Source: Pseudomonas sp. BCA17 (GTDB taxonomy: Bacteria > Pseudomonadota > Gammaproteobacteria > Pseudomonadales > Pseudomonadaceae). Taken from it: a DNA stretch of 64,000 nucleotides. Position numbers and translations under genes: made by a program. Shown piece after piece: positions 17,501 through 26,043 of this stretch (its first letter is position 1; each line of letters opens with the position of its first letter). The stretch spans positions 558,001-622,000 of the forward strand of contig NZ_SGWI01000001.1 in NCBI RefSeq assembly GCF_004519405.1. Reading direction: 5' to 3'. The notes beneath the pieces are model-generated. The model was not told the origin of the DNA, did no database searches, and saw only the letters and a program-made list of their open reading frames with translations.

Positions 17501-18379
17501 TCAGCCCAGCCGCGCCGCCTCTTTCAACCAGCCCTTGAACGCGAGCATCGCCGAGGTTTCAGCCCGGGATTGCAGGCGCGTCAGCCAATAGCTACCGGTG
17601 GTAATACCGGTTGCGAACGGCTTGCGGATCACGTCACTTTCCAACTGCCGCGAAAACATCATCGCCGGTGCAAGCGCTACGCCAATGCCCTGCAGCGCCG
17701 CTTCCATCATGGCCAATGATGAATCGAACATGATGCTGCGCGGCACCACGGTATCGGCGGGCAACCCGGCCGCCTGGAACCATTGGGTCCATTCATCGGC
17801 CCGGTAGGAGCGCAACAAGGTGTGCTTCAACAGGTCTGCGGGCACGTGCAACTGCTCGGCAATGTGCGGCACACACAGCACGTTCAGCGGCGCCGCCAGC
17901 AGTTCGCAGGCGTCGGTGCCATGCCAGGCACCCGCACCGAAACGGATCGCATAGTCCAACCCTTCTGCCGCGACGTCGACACGATTGTTGTTGGTGGACA
18001 GGCGCAGATCAATGAACGGAAAACGGCTTTGAAAATCCGCCAACCGCGGCAGCAACCACCCCACCGCAAAGGTGCCCACGGCGCCGACCGTGAGCACCTC
18101 GCGGTAATGCCCGCCTTCGAACTGACCCAGGGTGTGAGCGATGCGATCAAACGACTCGCGCAGCACCGGCAACAGGGTTTCGCCTTCGCTGGTGAGCATC
18201 AGGCCCCGTGGCAGGCGTTTGAACAACGTGACACTGAGTTGCGCCTCCAGGCTTTTCACCTGGTGGCTGACCGCTGCCTGGGTCACGCACAGCTCGATGG
18301 CTGCGCGCGTGAAGCTCAGATGGCGGGCGGAGGCCTCAAAGGCACGCAGGGCGTTAAGGGGCAAATGGGAACGGAGCAT
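17501..18379 (-). CDS. ampR: AmpR, LysR-type activator of ampC
   Basis: This 292-residue LysR regulator starts with a winged helix-turn-helix (LPLNALRAFEASARHLSFTRAAIELCVTQAAVSHQVKSLEAQL). The effector domain has the AmpR-specific stretches LRLSTNNNRVDVAAEGLDYAIRFGAGAWH, LLRSYRADEWTQWF and SYWLTRLQSRAET. AmpR binds UDP-muramyl-pentapeptide (repression) or anhydro-muropeptides (activation), coupling cell-wall damage to beta-lactamase synthesis. It is divergent from ampC, the classical arrangement, with a 121-bp shared regulatory region. Confidence 0.92.
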   Translation of the reverse strand: MLRSHLPLNALRAFEASARHLSFTRAAIELCVTQAAVSHQVKSLEAQLSVTLFKRLPRGLMLTSEGETLLPVLRESFDRIAHTLGQFEGGHYREVLTVGAVGTFAVGWLLPRLADFQSRFPFIDLRLSTNNNRVDVAAEGLDYAIRFGAGAWHGTDACELLAAPLNVLCVPHIAEQLHVPADLLKHTLLRSYRADEWTQWFQAAGLPADTVVPRSIMFDSSLAMMEAALQGIGVALAPAMMFSRQLESDVIRKPFATGITTGSYWLTRLQSRAETSAMLAFKGWLKEAARLG

Positions 18380-18500
18380 GCTGAGCCCTGAATTTTTCTA
18401 ATGGCTGGTGCGAAATATGATCGTTTGCCCGGCCGCTAAAATCCACCTAGATTTGCGACGCCTGCGCAGGTATCGATCATCTACAAGGAAGCGAATCAAC
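18380..18500. promoter_or_regulatory. ampR-ampC divergent regulatory region
   Basis: These 121 bp separate the two divergent start codons and must hold both promoters and the AmpR site. The AT-rich stretch around 18391-18423 fits LysR T-N11-A spacing. I could not pin the AmpR box with confidence. An AAGGA ribosome site lies about 10 bases before the ampC ATG. Confidence 0.5.
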
Positions 18501-19643
18501 ATGAATCGTAATGTACAAAAAATCCTGATTTCAGCTTTATTGATGGGGGCTGGTACCTGCATGGCGGCGCCGGACATGCGCAAGGTAGTCGACAACAGCG
18601 TGGGGCCGCTGATGCAACAGCAAGGCATCGCCGGGCTGTCCGTTGCGGTCGTCAGCAAGGGCCAGGTGCAATACTTCAACTACGGCGTCGCCTCCAGGGA
18701 AACCCAAAAACCGGTAACCGAAGACACCCTGTTTGAAATCGGTTCGGTGAGTAAAACCTTCACCGCCACCCTGGGTGGATATGCCCAGGCCACCGGCAAG
18801 CTCAAGTTGTCGGACAAGGCCAGTGAACACCTGAGCGCCCTGGCCGGCACCGCCTTCGAGCGCATCAGCCTGCTGCAACTGGCGACGTATACGCCAGGCG
18901 GCTTGCCCCTGCAGTTCCCTGATGCAGCCGACAGCAGCGCAACCATGCTCAACTACTTTCAACACTGGAAACCCACCTACGCCCCCGGTGCACAGCGGCT
19001 CTATTCCAACCCGAGCATCGGCCTGTTCGGCTACCTCACGGCGCAAAGCCTGGGGCAGCCTTTCAACGTCGCCATGGAAAAAACCCTGCTGCCCAAACTG
19101 GGCTTGAAGAACACCCACGTCAACGTCCGCGCCGACAAATCGGGCCAATACGCGCAAGGCTATGACAAGCTGCAAAAACCTGTACGCGTCGGTCCCGGCG
19201 CCCTGGACAGCGAAGCCTACGGCATCAAGACCAGCACCCAGGACCTGGCGCACTACGTGATGGTGAACATGCACCCCGAAACCTTGAGCGAGCCTCTGCA
19301 ACAGGCCATCGCCACGACTCATACCGGTTACTACACAGTCAACGGCATGACCCAGGCCCTGGGCTGGGAATACTACCCCTACCCCATCACACTGCAGGCA
19401 CTGATTGACGGCAACTCCACGCCGATGGCGATGGAGCCCCACAAGGCTGAATGGTTGAGTTCGCCGCAGACCCAGCCGGCCAACGTGCTGTTCAATAAAA
19501 CCGGCTCCACCAGTGGTTTCGGTGCCTACGTGGCGTATGTACCGAGCAAGGACATGGGTGTGGTGATCCTGGCCAACAAGAACTACCCGAACGCCGAGCG
19601 GGTAAAAGTGGCCCACGCAATTTTGACCGCACTGGACCAATAA
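18501..19643 (+). CDS. ampC: Class C beta-lactamase AmpC
   Basis: This 380-residue periplasmic serine beta-lactamase has a signal peptide (about residues 1-22, ending GTCMAA). All class C motifs are intact: Ser82-x-x-Lys85 in GSVSKTFTA, Tyr168-Ser-Asn170 in RLYSN and Lys333-Thr-Gly335 in FNKTGSTSGFGAYVA. It hydrolyses penicillins and cephalosporins. It is expected to be inducible through the divergent ampR. The ATG at 18501 gives the signal peptide; an earlier frame-open start lies in the regulatory region. Confidence 0.95.
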   Translation: MNRNVQKILISALLMGAGTCMAAPDMRKVVDNSVGPLMQQQGIAGLSVAVVSKGQVQYFNYGVASRETQKPVTEDTLFEIGSVSKTFTATLGGYAQATGKLKLSDKASEHLSALAGTAFERISLLQLATYTPGGLPLQFPDAADSSATMLNYFQHWKPTYAPGAQRLYSNPSIGLFGYLTAQSLGQPFNVAMEKTLLPKLGLKNTHVNVRADKSGQYAQGYDKLQKPVRVGPGALDSEAYGIKTSTQDLAHYVMVNMHPETLSEPLQQAIATTHTGYYTVNGMTQALGWEYYPYPITLQALIDGNSTPMAMEPHKAEWLSSPQTQPANVLFNKTGSTSGFGAYVAYVPSKDMGVVILANKNYPNAERVKVAHAILTALDQ

Positions 19644-19709
19644 CACCGGGCGAAAACCCACTGTGGGAGGGGCGTGCGCCCTTCCACGATTTTGACCGCG
19701 CTACATTCC

Positions 19710-19961
19710 CAGCCAGTGCGGCTGGGTAAGCAACTTTCGCTGCGCATTCAAGTATCGAGCTTCGAGGCGACCTGCCGGATGGTCGAGGCAGATATAGGCA
19801 CCACTCCGGAATCCGCTGCCGTTCGGCACAGCCGCACCCTGCAAATGGTGGCGGACGAACCATGGGCGATTCGCGAACGCAGCCTCATGCTAGGGGAGCT
19901 GGACGCCCTGCCCGGCACCATTCGCGCGTTGATCGCTACCTTGATGCCGAAAACCGCCTAA
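19710..19961 (+). pseudogene. LysR-family regulator remnant (effector-domain C-terminus)
   Basis: The frame encodes LGKQLSLRIQVSSFEATCRMVEADIG, then PESAAVRHSRT and DEPWAIRERSLMLGELDALPGTIRALI. This is the C-terminal quarter of a LysR regulator (typically 'SSFEATCRMVEANVGIGVLPESAA...DEPWA.RE'). The helix-turn-helix and most of the effector domain are missing, and small internal deletions have removed part of the VGIG-LPESA loop. A REP-like GTGGGAGGGGCGTGCGCCC lies just upstream and may mark the deletion endpoint. I consider it non-functional. Confidence 0.7.
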
Positions 19962-19993
19962 GCTCAAGAGTCACCTTGCCAAGGGAGACTCCC

Positions 19994-20476
19994 ATGCTGT
20001 TAGAAGGATCCTGCCATTGCGGCGCTGTGAAGTTCAGTTTGAACAGCGCCCATCCCTATCCCTACCAGCGTTGCTACTGCTCGATCTGCCGCAAGACCCA
20101 GGGCGGCGGTGGCTATGCGATCAACCTCGGCGCCGATGCCAAGAGCCTGAAGGTACATGGGCGCAAGCAGATTTCGATCTATCACGCCAAGCTCAAGCCC
20201 GAGGGCGCCAGCCGCGCCCATGCCAGCACCGCCGAGCGACATTTCTGTTCGCAATGCGGCAGCGCCCTGTGGCTGTTCAGCCCGGAATGGCCTGAGCTGA
20301 TCCACCCATTCGCCTCAGCTATCGACACGCCACTGCCGGTACCACCGGAACACACGCACTTGATGCTGGGGTCCAAGGCACCGTGGGTGGAGGTGACGGT
20401 GCGCAAAGGGGATTTGCAGTTTGATGAATATCCTGAGGAGTCTATTGCGCAGTGGCATGAGCGGTTGGGGTTGTAG
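19994..20476 (+). CDS. GFA/CENP-V family zinc protein
   Basis: This 160-residue protein is of the glutathione-dependent formaldehyde-activating enzyme fold. The zinc cysteines are visible as GSCHCGAVKF, CYCSICRKTQGGGGYAINL and HFCSQCGSALW. True Gfa activity is uncertain for most members, so a formaldehyde role is only a family association. The ATG at 19994 has a strong AAGGGAGA ribosome site. It stands alone between a LysR relic and the effector-like pair on the other strand. Confidence 0.85.
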   Translation: MLLEGSCHCGAVKFSLNSAHPYPYQRCYCSICRKTQGGGGYAINLGADAKSLKVHGRKQISIYHAKLKPEGASRAHASTAERHFCSQCGSALWLFSPEWPELIHPFASAIDTPLPVPPEHTHLMLGSKAPWVEVTVRKGDLQFDEYPEESIAQWHERLGL

Positions 20477-20529
20477 CGACTACGGAGGAGTGATGCGTGT
20501 TGGTTGCTGACGTCCTTGTGCCGTGACCT

Positions 20530-21033
20530 CTATGGCGGAAAAACGAGACCTTCTTTTGTCCTGACCACCTCATCCGTAACATCAGTGATCGCCGTACTCG
20601 CAAGTGATTTATCGCCAAAAGAATTGGAGTGGCACATAAAGGTATCTTCATACGAAAAAACACTTGCAGCCTTCCTCACATGCAAATAAGCCCTCGCCCC
20701 CAAGGTTTCTTGCGGCACGCCAAAAACATATGAATAACCACTATCTTCAAAACCAAAAAACATAATAAATGTACTTAAGTCAAACCACCGATACAGCTCC
20801 CTCCCAAGATGAAACTTCACTTCAAGCTGCACATCGGACGGAGTACCAAATCGATAATAGGCCTCACCCCTATTTTTACTGGAGCAGATCGATACCAACT
20901 TTCCTTTTGTCGTCTCGCATGATGCAACCTTCGTTTCGGTCAATGCACACAAGCCTCTCTCCTCGCCTTGAGCCACAGATGAGCAATGCAAAAGAACCAA
21001 CAAAAAACCATTCAGGCCGTTTCTGATATTCAC
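20530..21033 (-). CDS. Secreted small protein, candidate immunity protein
   Basis: This 167-residue protein has an N-terminal signal sequence (NGLNGFLLVLLHCSSVAQG) and a mature part with six cysteines, four of them close together (LCALTETKVASC and, after it, LVSIC). I recognise no family. It starts at a GTG whose GTGA overlaps the stop of the upstream peptidoglycan-hydrolase-like gene, so the two are translationally coupled. The DNA is visibly AT-richer than the flanks. A periplasmic protein coupled behind a wall-degrading enzyme is the usual layout of an immunity protein for a T6SS-type effector. That function is inferred from context only. Confidence 0.6.
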   Translation of the reverse strand: MNIRNGLNGFLLVLLHCSSVAQGEERGLCALTETKVASCETTKGKLVSICSSKNRGEAYYRFGTPSDVQLEVKFHLGRELYRWFDLSTFIMFFGFEDSGYSYVFGVPQETLGARAYLHVRKAASVFSYEDTFMCHSNSFGDKSLASTAITDVTDEVVRTKEGLVFPP

Positions 21034-23129
21034 TTCAGCACCCTCTCGACAAGAGCATACGCAGTCTGTCTTTCAACCAGCCCCGTTAAGCCCCCATTTA
21101 CAATGCGAGTGACACCATTCACGTCGAGAATTCCACGCCCATAATCTTCAGAGTAGGGAGCTTTGTACAACCAGAACCAAATCGCACTCCTGATTGAATT
21201 CAGGGATGAATTAACGAGCTCCGGATATTTAACGGTATCAGGCGCGTCGCCACCCCAATATTTATTGTAATCACGCATATACCCTTGATACTTTTCATGG
21301 CCTGTAATCTGTATCAATCCCCTGCCACGAAAGTTATACCCATCACTTGGATGCGCTATTCGGTTCCCGTTCAATCGCTGAAAGTGCTTCCGACCTATTT
21401 CTTTCTGGTTTGCCCTACGAACAATTCGCCCACTGGCGTCCTTCAAATGCCCATCCTGCTCCGCCTCCAAAGGTCGTGCGCGATAGTAAGCACTAAATGA
21501 CTTCAGTACGCCTGGAGAATACTCCCAGCTTTCGGTCACTCCTTTCATAGACGCTCCCACCTCTCCCTTGATCTGGGCGAAAAAGTGCCGTTGCCTAAGC
21601 CGGGTATCTAACTTGAACTCCGCTAATCGACCGTTTATTTCATTGAGCACAACATCGATATCGGCATCGTCCGCCAAAGGAAATATCTGCTTTAGCTGCG
21701 CTGGGGTAATTGCCAAGGGATTAGCGGCGCAAAACTGCCCCACCAATCCCACCGGATGAAAGTGATACACCGCCCCATTCACAGGCAGCCCAACCTTCGG
21801 TGCCACCTCTTCCCACCAACACAGCGCATTGATCCTTTGCTTCTCCGCCAACCAGTTCAAGTGCGGTGTTGCGCCACTGTGGCCAAGCATCTCATCCAGC
21901 CCATCCCACTTGATCGGCCGGGACCATTCGCTTTCGGTATGAATGATCAACCGCGAAATCGTCTGTGCGTGAGCCGGCCGGCGAATCGCCGCTTGCAACT
22001 CGGTGGCGGTGATTTTTCCATCGCGGTTGCGGTCGATGATGTCGTAGAGACGGCTCTTTATACGGCCCTTGTTACCCTCGTCCGCCACGCGACCAAAACG
22101 TACAAGTTGAGCCTCACTGAACCGCCCAAGGTCACGCCAAAACGCGGCAAGCGCGCCAAGAGAAGAATCGACACTGTAGACAATCGCATAGCCCTCCCAC
22201 GACCAGGGGCTGACCCAGGGTGTAACACCCACGTGTTCACATACCCAGCCGTCGAGCGGATGGTTGTCGGCATCCATGAGCAACCCATCCAGGCGATACC
22301 ACCTGCAGGCCTTGCCCGAGGTATTCGTGATCTTTCTTTCGGCAGGCAAGCTGTCGAGCAACACCTGGGGAACGAGTAAATCAGCGCCACTGACCGGGCC
22401 GGGAGCATCAGATACAGGACTTTGCGCGACACCATAGCCCTCTTGATGCGGGATGACGGCAGTACCCGCCACCAGCTTGAGCCACGTCCTTTCGCTGGCC
22501 GGCAACTGCTCTGCCCAAATCCGGCTGGCATCGATAAAACCTTCGACGTCATCACCGCTGAAGATTTCCAGGTGCAGTTTCTTCTCCGGGCCTTCTGCAT
22601 CGCCGCACTGATACAGCCCGATATGCCCGATCAGCTCGGCAGCCTTGATTGCCACAGGCGCTTGCAGCACGACCACGCCATCCGTTGCCTTTTCAGGCCA
22701 GAAAGCGGGTCGAACGCGCGTTGAGTCGTCGCGATAAAACATCCAATCCTGCAGGTGCATATACAGGCTGTAGAGAGTCAGACTGGGAGGCGTATTTGAA
22801 CGGCCTTCGATATCTGGTGGCCGAAGACGATGGCGAACCAACACAAAGTTGCGCGAAAACGGTTTCGCCACGCAGTGGTCGTCGTCCACGTACGGGGTGG
22901 TGGGTAAATGCTCATCGATGCGGTAAGCCACTACCTCACCGTCCGCCACGCAGTAGACCGCCGACTGATCAAGCAGGGCTGCGGTGCCGCTGTCAAAATG
23001 CACGCCGCCATGCCACAGGGCATTACGCCCCAAGGGGTAATAACCGGCGCTGGCATGGGCCAGTTGGGTCAACTGCGACAATGGGTGGCTTTGATCCTTG
23101 AACGGATGGCTCCAGTTTGTAACATCCAT
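21030..23129 (-). CDS. Multidomain peptidoglycan hydrolase-like protein (M23-like, EF-hand, GH19-like), candidate T6SS effector
   Basis: This 699-residue protein has no signal peptide. Residues about 30-205 resemble an M23 peptidase barrel (WHGGVHFD at 39-46, YMHL at 123-126, LHLEIF at 185-190), but the zinc-ligand pattern is altered: HxxxD reads HGGVH and HxH reads KLH. Residues 366-377 form a canonical EF-hand loop (DRNRDGKITATE). Residues about 500-699 look like a GH19 chitinase/phage-lysozyme domain, with FFAQIKGE (candidate catalytic Glu523) and YNFRGRGLIQITGHEKY at 598-614. I prefer the ATG at 23129, with AGGAG upstream; an in-frame ATG at 23339 would add 70 atypical residues. Lack of a signal peptide plus a coupled secreted partner suggests delivery by a type VI system, although none is in this window. 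Confidence 0.7.
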   Translation of the reverse strand: MDVTNWSHPFKDQSHPLSQLTQLAHASAGYYPLGRNALWHGGVHFDSGTAALLDQSAVYCVADGEVVAYRIDEHLPTTPYVDDDHCVAKPFSRNFVLVRHRLRPPDIEGRSNTPPSLTLYSLYMHLQDWMFYRDDSTRVRPAFWPEKATDGVVVLQAPVAIKAAELIGHIGLYQCGDAEGPEKKLHLEIFSGDDVEGFIDASRIWAEQLPASERTWLKLVAGTAVIPHQEGYGVAQSPVSDAPGPVSGADLLVPQVLLDSLPAERKITNTSGKACRWYRLDGLLMDADNHPLDGWVCEHVGVTPWVSPWSWEGYAIVYSVDSSLGALAAFWRDLGRFSEAQLVRFGRVADEGNKGRIKSRLYDIIDRNRDGKITATELQAAIRRPAHAQTISRLIIHTESEWSRPIKWDGLDEMLGHSGATPHLNWLAEKQRINALCWWEEVAPKVGLPVNGAVYHFHPVGLVGQFCAANPLAITPAQLKQIFPLADDADIDVVLNEINGRLAEFKLDTRLRQRHFFAQIKGEVGASMKGVTESWEYSPGVLKSFSAYYRARPLEAEQDGHLKDASGRIVRRANQKEIGRKHFQRLNGNRIAHPSDGYNFRGRGLIQITGHEKYQGYMRDYNKYWGGDAPDTVKYPELVNSSLNSIRSAIWFWLYKAPYSEDYGRGILDVNGVTRIVNGGLTGLVERQTAYALVERVLK

Positions 23130-23270
23130 GACCGGTGTCGCTCCTGACTTCACAAGAGCGCAGAGATTAAAGTCTGAATATCCTCTGGAAATGCCGGAAA
23201 ACTTCCCTTTTTCAGCAAGGGACTTCCCTGATTCTGCCTTGAGTTTTCCTGGCCGCTGATCGTTAACACT

Positions 23271-23301
23271 CTTTGACAGTTTCTCGACAAAGCTGTCAAA
23301 G
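23271..23301. promoter_or_regulatory. Inverted repeat in the effector/mipB divergent region
   Basis: CTTTGACAG (23271-23279) and CTGTCAAAG (23293-23301) are perfect 9-base inverted arms separated by 13 bases, 59 bp upstream of the mipB start. Each arm contains a TTGACA-like -35 hexamer, one per strand. It could be a regulator site or a stem. If ParR controls mipBA, this is a candidate, but no direct-repeat ParR motif could be verified. Confidence 0.35.
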
Positions 23302-23359
23302 ATTGTTGCCCACCATCGCCCTACCATTCGAGCATCCAACTATCATCCGGGTGCTCTTC

Positions 23360-25183
23360 ATGTTTCGCACGTTGCGCAATCTTCCTCTGCTGGGTTGCCT
23401 GCTGAGCAGTATCGGTTGCCATGGGCAGCCGTCTGCGCCGCAGCCGATTCAAAAGGGTGATTACGGTGCAATCATCCGATACCTGCAAACCCGCATTCCG
23501 CAGGACATGGCTCGGGATAACGTGGCGGGATTGTCGATTGCCCTGGTCAATGGCCAGGAACTGATCTGGACCCGTGGCTTTGGCATGGCGGACAAGGCGC
23601 AGGGTGTACCGGTCACGCCCAACACGGCGTTTCGCGCCGGGGGCATTTCCAAACTGTTGACCGCCACGGCGGCCTTGCAATTGGTCGAGCAGCAGCGCTT
23701 GGCGCTGGATGCGCCGATCCAGCACACCCTGCGCGAGTTTTACGTGCGTTCGCGGTTTCACAATGACCAGGACGCGGCTGACCGCGCTATCACCTTGCGC
23801 CGCTTGCTCAGCCACCAGTCAGGCCTGCCCAGCGAACACCTGCGCGACCTACGCAGTACCTATGCCATGGGCCAGATGCCAATGCGCGTGACGGGAGTCT
23901 GGCTGAGCAACCCGCCGGGCTCCCAGGTGGCCTATTCCAATCTCGGCTACGCCTTGGTCGGTGCGGCCATCGAGCGCAGCACCGGCAAAAGTTTCGAGGC
24001 CCGGCTCCAGAGCAGCGTGCTAAAGCCCTTGGCGATGGACCAGTCCAGTTTCGTCGGCACCGGCGCACAGTTGGGTTACCGCGCCAGGGGCTACGAAGAC
24101 GGCCAGGCCAGCACCGACGCGCAGGTGCGTGACCTGGCGGCCGCAGGGCTGTGGACCAGCCCGAAAGATCTCAGCCACTACTTGCAGATGTTATTCGCCA
24201 AAGGCACCTACAAAGACAACCAGGTGCTGGGGAGCGCGTCCATCGAAACGATGTTCACCCAGCAGAACACCGGTAACGCCCTGGACTTCGACTGCCAGAT
24301 GGGCCTTGGCTGGTTTCTGGCGCCGTGTGGTGACGAGCCGATCGGCCCCGGCATTCGTACCTATCAACATAGCGGCGGCGGCGACGATTTTGCCGCCCAG
24401 TTGACCGTGCTGCCCGACCAGCAACTGGCGGTGATCATCATGGCCAACGACAGCAATGCCGAAGAGATGGTGGTGTCGCTGTCCACCGACGCCCTGCGCC
24501 TGATGCTCCAGGCACAATCCGGCGTGCCGGTGTGCGCCGACAACTGCCGGTCACCCAATCACGGCTTGAAGCTGCGCCAGGTGCCGGCGGCCGTAGACCG
24601 TAAACGTCTGGCCGGGTTTTACGCGACGGCCTGGGGTGTGCTGCGCATCAAGGACGATAAAAATCGCCTGTCCGGCGAACTGGCCGGTTTTGACTTCGAG
24701 TTGGTCCGTGACGACCACGGCTGGCTACGCGCGCAGAAAAAAGTGCTGGGTTTCTGGCTCAAGGATCTCGGTGAACTGGGCCGCGTACAGCTTGATGTCG
24801 TGACAGTACAGGGCCGCCAGATGCTCACCGCCCGCAGCCATGGGCAACGTATTGCCATCGGTGAGCGCGTTGATCCGCCGCCACTGCCCCTGGCCTGGGC
24901 CGACACCATTGGCACCTACCATGTGCTCAACACCCATGAGCCCAACGCACCGCTGAGCGGCATCAGCGTGCGCCTGGAAGAAGGCTTCCTGGTGATTCGC
25001 GGCCAACTGCACGACGAGCCGCTGACCGACTACATCCTGCTGCCCGTCGATAACGCCCACGCGGTACTCGCCGGCAATGGCTACGGCCTGGGCGACACGG
25101 TCAGCCGTCAGGTCAATGGCCTCAGCGCTTCGGGTTACTCCTTCAAACGCACCCAATCCCCTCGCCCCCCTCTCAGCTTCTAA
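23360..25183 (+). CDS. mipB: MipB-like envelope protein with inactive beta-lactamase fold
   Basis: This 607-residue protein has a lipoprotein-like start (LPLLGCLLSSIGC; Cys13 or Cys20). Residues about 35-400 form a class C beta-lactamase/serine-hydrolase domain with Tyr192-Ser-Asn194 and His337-Ser-Gly339. The nucleophile position of SxxK is glycine (Gly95-Ile-Ser-Lys98, codon GGC at 23642-23644), so hydrolysis is unlikely. A ~200-residue C-terminal beta-rich extension follows. The gene lies 18 bp before mipA and faces parS/parR. In P. aeruginosa, as I recall, the mipBA products sense polymyxins and signal through ParRS, which matches this order. The start is the ATG at 23360. Confidence 0.7.
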   Translation: MFRTLRNLPLLGCLLSSIGCHGQPSAPQPIQKGDYGAIIRYLQTRIPQDMARDNVAGLSIALVNGQELIWTRGFGMADKAQGVPVTPNTAFRAGGISKLLTATAALQLVEQQRLALDAPIQHTLREFYVRSRFHNDQDAADRAITLRRLLSHQSGLPSEHLRDLRSTYAMGQMPMRVTGVWLSNPPGSQVAYSNLGYALVGAAIERSTGKSFEARLQSSVLKPLAMDQSSFVGTGAQLGYRARGYEDGQASTDAQVRDLAAAGLWTSPKDLSHYLQMLFAKGTYKDNQVLGSASIETMFTQQNTGNALDFDCQMGLGWFLAPCGDEPIGPGIRTYQHSGGGDDFAAQLTVLPDQQLAVIIMANDSNAEEMVVSLSTDALRLMLQAQSGVPVCADNCRSPNHGLKLRQVPAAVDRKRLAGFYATAWGVLRIKDDKNRLSGELAGFDFELVRDDHGWLRAQKKVLGFWLKDLGELGRVQLDVVTVQGRQMLTARSHGQRIAIGERVDPPPLPLAWADTIGTYHVLNTHEPNAPLSGISVRLEEGFLVIRGQLHDEPLTDYILLPVDNAHAVLAGNGYGLGDTVSRQVNGLSASGYSFKRTQSPRPPLSF

Positions 25184-25201
25184 CCAAGGAAGAACGCTCC
25201 A

Positions 25202-25993
25202 ATGCGCTCAAACAAACTCTATCTGCCCCTTACCTCGGTGTGCCTGCTCGCTGCCGCCGACAGCGCGATGGCCGAAGACTGGCAATACAGCCTCAAGGCT
25301 GGAGTGAGTAATGCGCCCCGCTACAGCGGCAGCGAAGAACGCATGACCGGACCGGACCTGGGCGGCAGGATCATCAGCCCATGGGGCATTTTCCTCGACA
25401 CCGGCAAGGGCCTGGGCTGGCATTACGAAGGCAGTGCCGCGAAATTCAGCGCGTATGTCGGTGCCAGTGGTTCACGTAAAGATAAAAACCAGACCTTGCA
25501 TGCCGGTTCCAAACGCCTGGAAGGCATGGGCGAGATCAAGGCACGCCCACAACTGGGAGTTAGCGCCAGCTATAACCTTGGCGGCGTGATTGTGGGCGCG
25601 ACCCTGGAACATGCCCTCAAGGAAAATGACCCCAAAGACACCGGCAAAGCCTTCACCCACCTGGAGCTGAGCCTGGGCACCAACCTCTACAAAGGCCACT
25701 ATGGCGCCGTCGACGCCACCCTCAGCAGCCACTTCGGCGACCGTCATTACCTGCAGACCTGGTACGGCGTGACCACCGGCCAGGCAGCGCAAAGCCGCTT
25801 CAGGGAATACAACGCCGGAGCAGGCAATATCAGCAATGGCATGAACTTGGTATGGAGCCTGCCAATCAATGAGCACACCCGGTTCTCGACCTTGCTGGAT
25901 GTGCAGTACCTGGCGGATGAGGCAGGCAAGAGCCCGATTGTGGAGCGGCGGTTGCAGACATCGGTGATGGCTGGGGTGGAATACACCTTCTGA
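25202..25993 (+). CDS. mipA: MipA/OmpV-family outer-membrane protein MipA
   Basis: This 263-residue protein has a signal peptide ending DSAMA. The mature barrel begins EDWQYSLKAGVSNAPRYSGSEERMTGPDLGGRI, the classic MipA/OmpV opening, and ends with the hydrophobic C-terminal strand VMAGVEYTF, suited to outer-membrane insertion. An AAGGAAG ribosome site precedes the ATG. It follows mipB by 18 bp and converges on parS. In P. aeruginosa the MipA homologue is tied to polymyxin-dependent activation of ParRS and hence of mexXY and arn; the same role is inferred here from gene order. Confidence 0.85.
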   Translation: MRSNKLYLPLTSVCLLAAADSAMAEDWQYSLKAGVSNAPRYSGSEERMTGPDLGGRIISPWGIFLDTGKGLGWHYEGSAAKFSAYVGASGSRKDKNQTLHAGSKRLEGMGEIKARPQLGVSASYNLGGVIVGATLEHALKENDPKDTGKAFTHLELSLGTNLYKGHYGAVDATLSSHFGDRHYLQTWYGVTTGQAAQSRFREYNAGAGNISNGMNLVWSLPINEHTRFSTLLDVQYLADEAGKSPIVERRLQTSVMAGVEYTF

Positions 25994-26007
25994 CCCCCCC
26001 ATTAAAA

Positions 26008-26035
26008 TGTAGGAGCGAGCTTGCTCGCTCCTACA
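26008..26035. repeat. Perfect REP palindrome between mipA and parS
   Basis: TGTAGGAGCGAGC (26008-26020) is followed, after a TT loop, by its exact complement GCTCGCTCCTACA (26023-26035). This is a 13-base perfect stem of the Pseudomonas REP type. It sits between convergent genes, so it can also serve as a transcript-end hairpin for both operons. Confidence 0.85.
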
Positions 26036-26043
26036 CAAGGCGG

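Noticed and set aside
18408..18500. A longer ampC start upstream of the signal peptide
   Set aside because: It would run through the ampR-ampC regulatory region and put 31 residues in front of a clear signal peptide with its own AAGGA site.
23130..23339. A 70-residue N-terminal extension of the effector-like protein
   Set aside because: It has no similarity to the domain starts, and a good AGGAG site precedes the ATG at 23129. The extension also covers the inverted repeat in the divergent promoter region.
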